From Cercis canadensis (Eukaryota; Streptophyta; Magnoliopsida; Fabales; Fabaceae): a DNA stretch of 64,000 nt. Both the position numbers and the translations under genes were made by a program. A model generated the notes under the pieces. The model was not told the DNA's origin. It searched no databases and worked only from the letters and a program-made list of their open reading frames with translations. Location: contig QAOA01008705.1 in the NCBI GenBank assembly GCA_003255065.1, positions 1 through 64,000 of the forward strand, read 5' to 3'. This document shows, in pieces, positions 10,313 through 21,362 of the stretch. The first letter of the stretch is position 1. The number at the start of each line of letters is the position of its first letter.

Positions 10313-11731
10313 TCAAAGATGCCACAACCACGATACATCTTTATAGCAAGCTTTCAAACACTTTGCAACATCATTTTGGATATTGATCATAAACATTATG
10401 TTCTTTGTCATTGGGACTTTAGCAATGAAATTATTTTGATCATCTTTTGTTGAAAGATTATAATCCTTCATGTGAATATCATAACCTTTCTCTAAGAGTT
10501 GCCCTAAGCTCAATATGTTACTCTTCATGTTGGGCACATAGTAAACATTGGAAATAAATTGATGTCTCCCATCTTTCAAACGGATAAGAATGTTACCTCT
10601 TCCTTTCACTTTTATCTTAGAATCATCTCCAAATGAAATATTCCCACAAACTGATTTTTCTATCTCTACGAACATGTCTTTCCTTCCACACATGTGGTTG
10701 CTTGCACTAGTGTCAAGATACCATGAGCTTGCTTGGGCACCATCATTCTTCTTTTGTGCTAGAAGAAGAATTCCTTTTTCATCGGTCTTCTCCTCCACAT
10801 AGTTGGTCCTCCCCTCAACTTTGTTGTTAGGAACTCTACATTCTGATGCATAATGACCAAACTTTTGACAATTATAACATTGAACTTGAGATTTGGAATA
10901 CCTTGAGTTCAAACTTCCTTTTCAATGGCCTCTTGGTGAGCTATCTCCCTTTTCAGAGTTGTTGTTATAATTGTTGTTGTTCCAACCTCATCCACGACTG
11001 CAACCTCTACCTTGTCCTCGGCCTTGACCTCTTCCTTGACCATGTTGATTTCTATCGTAGCCTTGGGTTTTTTCTTTCTCCTTGAGTTGCACCTTGAGGA
11101 GTTGCTCGGAAGTCTCTTGCTTCTTCTTTGACTTTTCTTCATAGGCTTGTAAAGATCCTTGGAGTTGCTTGATTGTCATTTCTTCCAAATTCTTTGTTTC
11201 TTCAATCGTTGTAACAATGTGATCAAATTTGGGATGTACAGAGCGGAGTACCTTTTCCATTACTCTAGTATCTTTTATCTCTTCACCATTTCTTTTTAGC
11301 TAGTTGAAAATGATCAACACTCTTGTGAAGTAATTAGAAATAGATTCGGATGCTTTCATTTGAAGGAATTCAAATTCACCTCTTAACTCTTGAAGGCGAA
11401 CTCTCTTCACTTGTTCGGATCCTTTGTAAGAAGTTTGCAACTTCTCCCCTGCTTCCTTAGCGGAGCTTGCACTTGAAATCTTCTCAAAGCCATCATCATC
11501 TAAGGCTTGATAGATGAGAAAGAGAGCTTTCTTGTCTCTCTTCCGTGTGTCTTTCAAGTTTTCCCTTTGAGTTGAAGTTAGAGTAGCCTCATTCTCCAGC
11601 TCACTATAATCCCTTTCTACGACCTCCCAAACATCATGTGCACCCAAAAGAGCCTTCATTTTTATTCTCCAATTATCATGGTTGTCATTTCCTAGTGTAG
11701 GAACTTGAAAAGAAGCCATACCATTTGCCAT
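10313..11731 (-). pseudogene. Copia-2 gag and protease
   Basis: Starts MANGMASFQVPTLGNDNHDN at 11731 with the UBN2-type gag domain. Several frameshifts follow (near 11300, 11000 and 10910). The zinc knuckle is intact, CYNCQKFGHYASEC (C-x2-C-x4-H-x4-C), unlike Copia-1. The protease motif WYLDTSASNHMC follows, with Ser replacing the Gly of DTGA. The end continues into the integrase zinc domain. Confidence 0.88.
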
Positions 11732-11922
11732 GTCTCGTTTCAACTTCTCTTTATAGCAGCTTCAACTGTTTTTCTGGACAGAGATCTTCCGGCGGCGGGT
11801 GGCAGCGCGTCTTTTCTCCGATCAGGCTGATTCCAATGGCGTTGCGTTCCTTTCGTCAAGATCTTCGATTTGATAAGATATAGTGATATGTTTCCTTTCA
11901 ACAGATCACTCTGATACCACTT

Positions 11923-12277
11923 TGTTGGAAGGAAACTCACTCGTAAAATAACTAAACTCTCAGACTCTCTAATGCAACTCTCTTAAGGAGAAGAAGAAGA
12001 AGAAGAAGAAACTTGTTCCTGAAAATACTCTCAAATTTTTTGCTTGATGAAAACAACTTACAAGCCTCCCTATTTATAGGGGAATACAATCAACATACAC
12101 CACATACATAATAAAAGCTAATGGCTTTGGGAGATGAGTCATCCATCTTGGAAATGACTTATCTGACTTGGAGATGAGACATCATGCACTAACTAGAAAA
12201 TTCAAGGAATTTTTCAAATATCTTTCACTTTATTTGGGTCTTGGACTTATGGATTGGATCAAGTTTATAATTCAACA
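11923..12277 (-). repeat. Copia-2 5' LTR
   Basis: 355-bp relative of the 405-bp Copia-1 LTR. The primer-binding site at 11908-11919 (TGGTATCAGAGT on the minus strand, one change from consensus) follows it. Confidence 0.9.
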
Positions 12278-12330
12278 CTTAGCTAGTTTCAACAGCTCTA
12301 AGCTCGGCAGCCCAAACTGAATCAAGCAAA
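12278..12330 (-). pseudogene. LRR exon fragment (5' part), split by Copia-2
   Basis: On the minus strand reads LIQFGLPSLELLKLAK, a leucine-rich repeat cut at 12278 by the Copia LTR. It is the upstream part of the exon that resumes at 8517. Confidence 0.6.
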
Positions 12331-12807
12331 GCAACATATGAAATTATTGGAGTAGAGCACATGTATTAGCTCAAAGATTTTCACATCCGATCATGGAATA
12401 AGTCTTTTTCTCATCAATGTAATCAGGTTTCTTGTTCTGTTACTGCATATCAATTCTGGAATAGGTCCAAAGGAGAGAAATAAAGGGGAGAGAAAGGATG
12501 AAACCAAGAAATCTCTGAAGGAATATCAAAGTAAGAAATCTCTCTCTCTCTCTCACACACGTGTGTATTAGTTGACACGTATGTGTGTGCCACTTCGTAT
12601 ATATAGTTATATACATATTTGAAAGCCTGTGTACATGCATTCTCAGCCGCGCTCATGTATGTATATATATATGCATGTCTGCATGCACATTTTTGCTTTC
12701 ATGTAACAGATCTATTTAAGAAGTTGGTGGTGTGCGCTACAGTTAGCAAGTTTCATGTGCTATCTCTGTCTGAAACAGGCCAACAGGAGAAAAAAAAGTT
12801 AAAAGAG
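12331..12807. other. Spacer between two LRR gene copies, with simple repeats
   Basis: No gene. Holds a (TC)n tract at about 12540-12555 followed by AC/GT-rich and TA-rich simple sequence (12555-12680). By position it is the 3' flank of the resistance pseudogene ending at 12808. Confidence 0.6.
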
Positions 12808-13667
12808 TCAAGATGAGTTGAATTTGTCGCCTACCATATCTCTGTAAAACTTCAGTACTGTTGAGTTAAGATCGCCCTCCCAATGCCTTTCTTCTCTTTC
12901 TTTTACTTGTACATTTTGTAGCTTTGGTGTGCTAGAGACTCCTTCAGAGAATATCTTCATCCTGGGGCATTCACATATAACTACCTCTTCCAACGATGAG
13001 AAATTGAAGAAATAATTTCTTGATCAAAAGCTTTCCAAGCATGGTAAACTTTTAAGTTTTAAAATCTTCAATCTGCTGAATGTATCTCATTTATTGTTTC
13101 AGCATCAGCAACTTTATCTGCTACTATTTCTTTTAATTTTCTTCATTCCTCTATCACCATTTCCATGAGTTGACCCAGACTTCCTGCTGTTGAAGATGTT
13201 ATTAAACATAACAGCCCCTCACATTTGTATATGACCAATGATGTCAGATGATTCAACGTCACAGATGAGGGCACTAAGTTCAAGAAATTAGGACATTCCT
13301 TGACACACAGTTTTTCTAGATGCTTAATATATGGATCCAGTTCATAACCTTCTTTGCATATATGCCTTAATTTAGGAAGTCCTATAAGTGATAATGTTTT
13401 GACTTGTACCGCACTGCCATGTTGGTTTCTCTCATCAGACTGTTTCTCATAAGAAAATATCTGTTCAAATGAATCCCTTGCCACAACAAGAATTTCCATA
13501 TAGGACAATATTTGAAGGAATGAATATGGAAAAGTACTTTTTACATCATGAAAGAATTGCAATCTGAGAATTTTAATTTTGCTGACATTGTGAGGTGAAT
13601 ATCCTCCAAGCCAAGTCATTATGGCCTCATTGCAGTCCAATGCCAATTTCTCTAAGTTGGGGATTGC
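12808..13667 (-). pseudogene. Resistance pseudogene, last LRR exon with C-terminus
   Basis: Acceptor CTTAG at 13668-13669, then AIPNLEKLALDCNEAI and LRRs (LSLIGLPKLRHICKEGYELD; LVIYKCEGLLCLITS). After a stop near 13143 and frameshifts, the C-terminal block resumes as VVICECPRMKIFSEGVSSTPKLQNVQVKE, then the acidic/aromatic end RHWEGDLNSTVLKFY. This is the usual C-terminus of At4g27190-like proteins. It shows that one gene copy ends here and that the LRR pieces below 12.4 kb belong to another copy. Confidence 0.82.
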
Positions 13668-13959
13668 CTAAGAAACCCATTAAAGGAAAGTAAATCTAAA
13701 TATTTGTGTATATCTTAGATTAGGAATAAATTAAAGAAAAGAAAAAACAAAGGAATCAGTTAGCAAAACATTGGACAATTGAATAACCAGATTTATATAA
13801 CTCAATAACCTCGAATTAAAAAAAAAAAAAAAAAAACTAAATAACCAGATAAAGTGCTTCAGCGGGACTAACTGTCCAATAGTTTTTTGTTCATATCAAC
13901 TGTTGTCCAAACTAAAAATGTTCACTTCCCTATGATTATTTATATAATCTATTTCCTAC

Positions 13960-14456
13960 CATTCTGTAGTATATCTGCCAGGATAAAAGCTATTGAGTTG
14001 TGGTAGATCCCAAAGTCGCAAGAAGGTCACCTCAGGGAAAACGAAACTGATGGATGCATCATTCCGTCTTCCCTTGCAGCAATATGCTCAAGCCCAGCAC
14101 AATACGATATCATTAGCACTTTAAGTTGCACAAGAGCTTTGGCAACAGAGGCTGTAAAGAGATATTTCAGGCTTTCACATTGGTAAGCATTTATCACAGA
14201 GAGGCTTTGAAAATCAACAATGCCTTGTGGATCTTTATTCCATAATTGCTTGAGATTCGGTAGGGAAGTCAAAATCAATTTTCTCAAGCAGGACTTGGGT
14301 ACAGTAAGTCTCTGATCTTCGACGGTTCATCCCTCCAAATGAAACACTACTTCAAGAGAATTACAAGATTTCAGCACCAGCTCTTCCAAGTTGTTTAACA
14401 ACTTCAATAAAGAAAATGGAAGTACTTTAGAAAACCCTTCACAGTGTGCTACCCGG
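13960..14456 (-). pseudogene. LRR exon, downstream part, cut by Harbinger-like insertion
   Basis: Continues the exon that begins at 18344. On the minus strand: CEGFSKVLPFSLLKLLNNLE, LVLKSCNSLEVVFHLEG, a stop, then KLILTSLPNLKQLWNKD, SVINAYQCESLKYLFTASVA and VTFLRLWDLPQLNSFYPG. Stops and a frameshift near 14030 and 14330 make it non-functional. The insertion lies between the FAI-KL block at 18286-18344 and this part. Confidence 0.8.
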
Positions 14457-14699
14457 GTCTGTTTGGGAGTTTTTTTGGAGAGGAGGGGAGAGAGAGGAGA
14501 GGAAAGGGAGGGGAAGGAAGGGGAAGGAAGGGAAAGAAAAGGGAGAGATTTTTCTCTTATTTGTTTGGATGATAAAATGAGCAAAAGGAAAAACCTATTG
14601 TAAAGTATTTTTACTAATTTATCCTTTGTTATTAAAATAGACATATTTAATATAAAATTAAATAATATAATACACTTATTTATCTTTTTCTCTAAACTA

Positions 14700-17500
14700 A
14701 TTAATTAATAAAACTAGAAAATTAAATTAATCAACAAATCAATGATAAATCATATTAACATGTTATAAAATAATGATTAAGCATAACATTAAAAGTTCAA
14801 ATTGAGGCAATTTGATAACAAGAATAACATATATAAAAAACTATTTATAGGTAACAAAACTAAATAGCAAAAAGTCTAATTCAATTAACATCCTATGCAA
14901 AAGTAAATGAGAAACACAAAATAAGACAAAGTACATGTAAACAGTCTCTCAATATTAGTCCAGCTATTGAGATAAAATCATCAAAGATAAAAGCCTTGTG
15001 GGCTTACAAGCTTGTGTAGTTCAAATAAAAGATCTAACAGACAGGTAACAGAGTAAAATGCATAATAATCTCAATATATAAGCCTCCTATATGTGTAGAG
15101 ATTTTCTGTTTTAGATAAGTTTCTTGACCAACGCCACCAACAAAACATAAGGATTTCTCTCAATATGAATTACCCTCTGGACCTTGTTGCTTTCACCCAC
15201 CATGATTAGACTGCTCTTGCTTGATTATGATATCCTCCTAGCCCTGTCCAGGTGCCAAAAATTTCAGTTGGCATATCAACCAACAAAAGATATTTTTTGG
15301 AGGAAAAATAACAACAAAAAAAATAGTGTGCAAAATACCAGATTTTCATCTAAAGTGGCCGTATTCAAATAGAAACATACATGATAAAAAATCTACCCAT
15401 TACAAACCAAAAACAATTTAAATGTCAGAACAAATAGCAATCACTAGAAATTGACATATGCAAACTATAATATTTTTTCCCATGATTAGGCCGAGAGTTT
15501 CTTCACAAGATGAACTAAGACAATAATGATGATCAAACACAAATGTAAATAACTACTGCCAACAACTCAAGAAAGCCTATCAAACTTAAAATGAATATAA
15601 ACCATCAAGATTACAAAGAGACCTTGCAGGGAATCAAATATTCCCAATTAATAACTTTGTTCCTTTCCAAGACCCCTGAGTTGATAGGAAGTATACTACA
15701 TTCTATCATTAAAACCAAAACATGTGGAAACCAAAGCAGCTATGACATCAAGCTCCCTATCAAGTTTCATATAAAAAAACAAAAACAAAAATCCGAATTA
15801 AGTTAATCAAAATAAATAAAAGAATTAATACTCTATCCTGATTTAGAAGTACAAACAACGGAAACCTCTCAAATAAAACCATTGCACAAGTAAGTAATCA
15901 AAGCAAGACAGATTCTAAATCCATCTAAAAGAAATCATATGAACCATCTTAAGGTATCTAAAAAAGTCTTCATAAAAACAAACCAGAGCTCAACCTCCAG
16001 CAATTTCTCAAACAATAAAAGAATTCAAACATTATCACAAGTTAAAACTCATTTGCATAAACATAAGACAGCGCATAATTTCAAGCCAGTTAATTTTGGT
16101 CCCACCCACCACATAAATTGCATCAAAGACACAAACCCTTTCCATAGGTACCACAAACTAATCATATGTAACCAGCAGAATTCATCTCCTACAAACTTTC
16201 TACCAACTAATCAGTAAAAGCAACAACAAAATGAAACAAGATAAATTGCAATATAAATGTTAGGTTTAAAAGTTAATCCAATTTAATTTTGATTCCTGTT
16301 GTATAAGAGCAATCCAAGACTGAAGTTCATGGGTCCAATCAAGCTGAATTGGTCCAGATCCAAAGCAAATAACAGTTGTTGTATAAGAGCAATAGTCAAA
16401 TTGCAAAAAGATTATAAGAAAATGCTGGGTCAAAGGGACTGCTTTAAAAGTTGAATCAGAAAGACCCAAAAGCTAACTCAGTCTCAAACCAACATCAAAA
16501 GGTTCAAAAATTACAACCATTAGAGCAGTGACGACCCAAGCACAAATCTACACATTTCATTTTGGGTAGAAGAGTCCATCCATGATTGCAAAGCATAAAA
16601 GAGAGAGAATATTAATAGAATAGTCAGTGCTGCAAACTCTAGCCCTGGGATTCTATCTAAAAGAAGTAAAAGGACTGAAAGAAATGTAGTCCCTCAGCTG
16701 AATTACTAATATTCAGTTAGCAAATGTAGAATCTAAACTTGCAATTTTACACGGAACAGAGACACAAGGCTTATAGCATGTACCCCTACCTGTTATTGAA
16801 CTCTGTAACATTCACTGGGAATTTAATGTGGGGATGATAGACTTGATACAAAAGAAAAGCACCCTACAATTGTTTTAGAAATGCATGACAATGAAATTTT
16901 CCATAATGATTCTAAATGAAATATACTATACAATTGTCTCTACCTCTAGGAAGACCTTAAACTCATACAGAGAACCCAATTCAAAGATTGATTTAACACC
17001 AAAATACACATAAATTGAGCTTTAAAATTGAGCTTTAAAATGCATAATATTGGGCTCCTTCACCAATTTACTAGCCCCACATATAAAGTAACCCTGCATT
17101 TCATAATAATAACTGAGGATTAGTCAAGAAGAAGCAAATTCACCCCCTTCAATGCCCCAATACCTTCACCCCATAAGCATAACCAAAAATTAGTCTTCAA
17201 AAATAAATTTTAGAAAAATATATACACAGGAAAAGAAGGAAATTTACCAACGAAAGGGTCAAACCAGGATTTTTAAGGTTATCTGTCTATTTATCCCACT
17301 ATTATAGATGACAATGTTTCATGAAAAATCAAAAACAGTACAAAAAGCGTGCAGAGACTGTAAAATTCTCCCAATGAAGCAGTAATCGAAGGAGGAAATG
17401 ACATAAATTGAAACATGGGATAGAAGCGAATGAATAAACAAAGTAACAAGGAGTGCTAACAGATTCGACGAGAAGCGATTAAGCGTAGAAAATATAGGAT
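14700..17500. other. Interior of the Harbinger-like element
   Basis: AT-rich, no ORF over about 90 codons with recognisable features. On the minus strand the sequence at 17490-17600 looks like a 5' UTR with a donor (ATCAG/GTGAGA near 17505), as in the autonomous element at 47.4-47.5 kb. I cannot identify a captured gene. Confidence 0.4.
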
Positions 17501-17659
17501 CTCACCTGATTTTCAGAGCAGAAGCAGAAAGAGCATGGGAGTGAATCAACTCGCTTCTCGGAAGTGGATTGCAATGGCAGTCTGTGACGACAGCGTGGAG
17601 GTTGGGTTTGTGGAGAGAAGGGACGGTAGCCAAGAGAGAGATGGAGAGAAGAGAGGGTA

Positions 17660-18104
17660 TCGCGACTGTGTAGGATATGGGTCAGTAATTTTTAAAAAGG
17701 GAAAGGGGTATAATGGTCATTACAGCACATTTCCAATCCAAGCCCCCGAATTCGGAGGAATAGGAATACTGAGGAAAAAAAGAGTGTGGGGGTTACACTT
17801 TGTCCCCTTATCTCCTTTCCTTTTTTAAGTTGAATCTTCCAAACAAAGAAGAGAGGAGATTTATTCCTCTCCTCTCCTCTCNTCGCGACTGTGTAGGATA
17901 TGGGTCAGTAATTTTTAAAAAGGGAAAGGGGTATAATGGTCATTACAGCACCTTTCCAGTCCAAGCCCCCGAATTCGGAGGAATAGGAATATTGAGGAAA
18001 AAAAGAGTGTGGGGGTTACACTTTGTCCCCTTATCTCCTTTCCTTTTTTAAGTTGAATCTTCCAAACAAAGAAGAGAGGAGATTTATTCCTCTCCTCTCC
18101 TCTC
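17660..18104 (+). repeat. Direct duplication flanking the single N at 17882
   Basis: 17660-17881 and 17883-18104 are near-identical copies (TCGCGACTGTGTAGG ... CCTCTCCTCTC) that meet exactly at an isolated N. The last part is present a third time at 18118-18255 without an N. The first duplication is probably two overlapping contig ends left unmerged; the partial third copy may be real. Confidence 0.8.
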
Positions 18105-18285
18105 ATCTCCTCTCCAACCCGAATTCGGAGGAATAGGAATATTGAGGAAAAAAAGAGTGTGGGGGTTACACTTTGTCCCCTTATCTCCTTTCCTTTTTTA
18201 AGTTGAATCTTCCAAACAAAGAAGAGAGGAGATTTATTCCTCTCCTCTCCTTTCATCTCCTCTCCAATAAAACTCCCAAACAGAC

Positions 18286-18344
18286 TAGAGTTTTCAAATT
18301 GCAAAGCGACCCATCAAGATCTTGACTGTGCCCATTTCGTTTTC
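18286..18344 (-). pseudogene. LRR exon, upstream part, cut by Harbinger-like insertion
   Basis: Acceptor CACAG then a short coding stretch (VKILMGRFAI) corresponding to the paralogous 20718-20839 (AKIMRVHFAIWKLK). It ends at the element boundary 18285/18286 and resumes at 14456. Confidence 0.65.
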
Positions 18345-18470
18345 CTGTGCGACCAGATACATTCAATTTAATAACTACATGTATAGTTACATGAAGGAGC
18401 AAGAAAAAAAAATTCACAATGTGATTTGTAAAAAGTAAGAGAAGACAGACAAGAATCTATCTCTTTGCTG

Positions 18471-18859
18471 AAAGAAGAATGGATATTATCTTCTACCATT
18501 ATTATCTCTGCCATCATGGAACATTTCTTTATTACAAGCTTTTTGAGTTTGCCGAGGCCTTTCGCTACAGATAATGGAAACAAATATTTTAGCCTTTCAC
18601 ATCGTTCAACATGCATCGCCATCAAATTTGGAAAGCTAAACACTCCACCATGTGTTTCACTAGCATTTACTCCTTGGAGATCGAAGATCTGTGCTAGAGA
18701 TTTACAGTCAATAATGGACAAGAGTACAGGGCAGTTTCTGATCTCAATTTTCTTAAGTTTGCCAAAGGAATTTAGAGCAAGTTGTTGCTGCCAATGGCAT
18801 ATTGTGTTCAACTTATCCAAGTCGGTAATGATCATCTTCTCCAAATTGGGAAACACAAC
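18471..18859 (-). pseudogene. LRR exon of the resistance pseudogene
   Basis: Starts VVFPNLEKMIITDLDKLNTI, continues with IEIRNCPVLLSIIDCKSLAQ, FSFPNLMAMHVERCERLKYL and KLKKLVIKKCSMMAEIIMVE. Homologous to the exons at 20956, 22136 and 24264, so it arose by exon duplication. Where its siblings have a GT donor after GAG, this one has GAG/AT (18470-18469): the donor G is changed to A, so normal splicing of this exon would fail. Confidence 0.82.
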
Positions 18860-20188
18860 CTACAAAGCATGATCCATGTAGTCAAAGCTAAGTCAAAAAC
18901 ATTTTCAAAGAGCTACAACTCATAAATAAAGTTTTTTATTTTTTCGTCTAGTTTGACTAAAGAACAATTAAAGGTCAATTCTGTAAAAGATTGTTCAGAT
19001 GAGTGAATTCTTATTAATTTGGCCTAAACAACTCAAAGATTGAAATGGATAACATACAAATACAGTTAATATGACTCACCTAAAAATGGTCATACTATTA
19101 TAACAAGAGAAATGCTATTTGTTAATTAGGAAATTTTCGACACTATCACCCTACCCAAACTTGTAAGGTTTCTGAGTTCATATGCTTAATTAGCCAATAA
19201 TAAAGATATAATTAATATTGTTCATTAAAGTAAGGCAGATAAAATATTTATATTACAATGCATATTTACAACTCACATATGAAAAAAGAGCATATATTTA
19301 AGCCACTAATAATACCACCACCAAAAATAGGCACACTAGGATTTTATCCTAGGTCCTAAGAACTTCTCCAACCTTAAAGGCTAGGTACATGACTTTTTGA
19401 GCTATTACTTGAAGTCAACGTTGTTTATATGTCTCACCTAAAAATTTATCTTACAATTATAACAAGAGAGATGCTATTTGTTAAACACACTCTTTAAGGT
19501 TTCAGATCATTAATTTAATTAATTAGCAAACAAAAAGATATAGTTAATATAGTTAATTAGCAAACAAACGTAATCTTTGGTAAATATATTTAAAAAGCTT
19601 CTTCTAAAAGAAGTTACTTGCCGGGTAAATATATATTAAAACCACTCTAGTAAACCCAAAAATAAAAATAAAAAATCACTTTAGAGTTAAAAATATATAT
19701 AGCTGTAAAAATAGTCTCAAGTTTGATCCATTCGATATTAATTCGTTATATCAAACCTAAGGTCTGATCCAGGGGATTCTCTATCAAAAGAAAAGGAAAC
19801 GAATTTGTGTAATGATATATGTTTATCAAACCTATGTAAGGAATGGGAAAAATTATGTTCATGGTGATAAAAATAGTCATTCCATTCTAATTAATACAAT
19901 TATCATTCTTATTCTAATTCTATTTTTTCAGAAGACTCTAAAAATATTGTTCATTAAAGTAAGAGAGATAAAGACAATTATTATGGTCCAACTAAAAATG
20001 TATCTTAAAATTATAACAAGACAGATGCTACTTCTTAAACACACTCTTAAGATTTCAGAGTTAATGTAGTTAATTAGCAGACAAAAAGATAGAGTGAATA
20101 TAGTTCATTAAAAATCTAAAGTTATTTCAAACGTAATTTTTGGTAAATATATGTAAAAATCATCTTCTAAAAGCGGTTACTTCCTCAG

Positions 20189-20232
<44 letters not shown>

Positions 20233-20717
20233 TCACTTTAGTAAAGGCAACAAAAGAAATCACTTTAGTGTCAGAAATATATATAGCTGTAAAAATAGTC
20301 TTAACTTTGATCCATTGGATATTAATTCGGTATAACAAACCTAAGGTTCGATCATTATACCCCAAAAAACAAAACAAAAAACCTAAGGTTCGATCAAGTA
20401 AATTCTCTATCTAAAGAAATGGAAACAGAATTGTGTTATGATACATGCACATCAAACCTGAGTAAGGAATGGGAAAAAAAAATATGTTCACTCAATTCGG
20501 TAATAAAATTAAGCAATTCATTCTAACTCATACATTATCATTCCTATTCTAATTCTAATTTTCCAAAAGATTCTACATATATTAAAAATAGGTTCAACTG
20601 AATATGATACATAACTATTTTGGCTGTGAATATGAGGGGATGAGGACTCAAATCAAAAACCTCAACTTTTTAGAGAGATCTCTTGACAAATTTCAGTGTG
20701 TGCTTATATAAGATAAA
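18860..20717 (-). other. Intron with a tandem duplication and (AT)n
   Basis: Non-coding. Two diverged copies of about 0.5 kb lie in tandem (about 19435-19945 and 19985-20530), sharing TTATAACAAGA-AGATGCTA, AACACACTCTT-AAG and GGTTCGATC blocks. The second copy contains an (AT)n tract at 20190-20226. They may be remains of duplicated introns, matching the exon duplication around them. Confidence 0.6.
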
Positions 20718-20839
20718 TATTAATAACTTCAATAAAGAAAATGGAAGTACTTTAGAAAACCCTTCACAGTTTGCTACCCTTAAGCTTCCAAATTGCAAAG
20801 TGAACCCTCATGATCTTGGCTATGCCATATTTCTATTTC
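20718..20839 (-). pseudogene. Partial paralogous LRR exon (empty site for the Harbinger insertion)
   Basis: Acceptor CACAG then GAAATAGAAATATGGC and AKIMRVHFAIWKLK, followed by EGFSKVLPFSLLKLL. It matches 18286-18344 joined to the end of 13960-14456 without the 3.8-kb insertion. It breaks off after LLKLL, so it is a truncated duplicate. A stop interrupts it. It is useful mainly as a pre-insertion reference. Confidence 0.65.
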
Positions 20840-20955
20840 CTGTGGGATCATATACATTTAATGTAATAACTACATGTATAGGTACATGAAGGAGCAAATA
20901 AAAAAATTTCACAATCTGATTTGTAATAGGTAAGAGAAGACTGAAAAGAATCCAC

Positions 20956-21362
20956 CTCTTTGCTCAAAGATGGATGGATATTATCTTCTACCATTATTAT
21001 CTCTTCCATCATGGAACATAAAGCTTTTTAAGTTTGCCAAGACTTTTCGCTACAGATGCTGGAAATAAATATTTTAGCCTTTCACATCCTTTAACATGCA
21101 TATCTTCCAAATTTGGAAAGTTAAACATTTCTGTAGCCTGCTGCTGCTTTACTACAACTGGGAGACCACTAGTCCCACCATGTGTTTCTCTAGCATTTAC
21201 TCCTTGGAGATCGAATATCTGTTCTAGAAATTTACAGTTTCTGATCTCAATTTCTTTAAGTCTGCCAAAGGAATTTGGAGCAAGTTGTTGCTGACAACGC
21301 CATATCGTATTCAACTTATCCAAGTCGGTAATGATCATCTCCTCCAAATTGGGAAACAGAAC
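20956..21362 (-). pseudogene. LRR exon of the resistance pseudogene
   Basis: Acceptor ATAG, then VLFPNLEEMIITDLDKLNTI, FGRLKEIEIRNCKFLEQIFD, FNFPNLEDMHVKGCERLKYL and FPASVAKSLGKLKKL. A frameshift near 21010 precedes the end of the exon, with donor GAG/GTGGA at 20955. Very close to the exon at 18471-18859, implying recent duplication. Confidence 0.82.

Larger units (their letters stand above)
8518..12277 (-). mobile_element. Copia-2, Ty1/Copia element with internal deletion
   Basis: Minus-strand element with a 3' LTR at 8518-8909 (392 bp) and a 5' LTR at 11923-12277 (355 bp), both beginning TGTTGAATT and ending TTCCAACA on that strand, with a polypurine tract at 8910-8923 and a primer-binding site at 11908-11919. 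It is the same family as Copia-1. The 5-bp flanks (CTCTG left, CTTAG right) are not identical, so the target duplication has decayed or one end has been altered. It sits in an LRR exon. It lacks reverse transcriptase and most of RNase H and cannot be autonomous. Confidence 0.92.
14457..18285. mobile_element. Non-autonomous Harbinger-like element, 3.8 kb
   Basis: Left end GTCTGTTTGGGAGTTTT and right end AAAACTCCCAAACAGAC are inverted repeats. Next to the left end is a long G/A-rich tract (14471-14545); the right end is purine/pyrimidine-rich in the same way. The interior has no transposase ORF. The element splits an LRR exon, and a paralogous exon at 20718-20839 preserves the uninterrupted site. 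The right-hand subterminal sequence (GGGGTATAATGGTCATTACAG) is shared with the elements at 37157-37715 and 47080. No exact target duplication could be defined (CTA or TTA possible). Assignment to PIF/Harbinger rests on shared ends with the transposase-bearing element at 47080. Confidence 0.75.

Noticed and set aside
12440..12816. Three overlapping small ORFs around 12.5-12.8 kb
   Set aside because: They lie over (TC)n and CA/TG simple sequence; composition alone explains them.
16266..16469. Minus-strand ORF inside the Harbinger-like element
   Set aside because: No recognisable domain and no splice context; probably chance.
17535..18304. ORFs at the right end of the Harbinger-like element
   Set aside because: They follow the repeated subterminal block and cross an N; they are repeats, not genes.
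20190..20226. (AT)n tract as a possible regulatory or origin element
   Set aside because: Ordinary microsatellite within a pseudogene intron; similar tracts occur at 35.54 and 35.89 kb.
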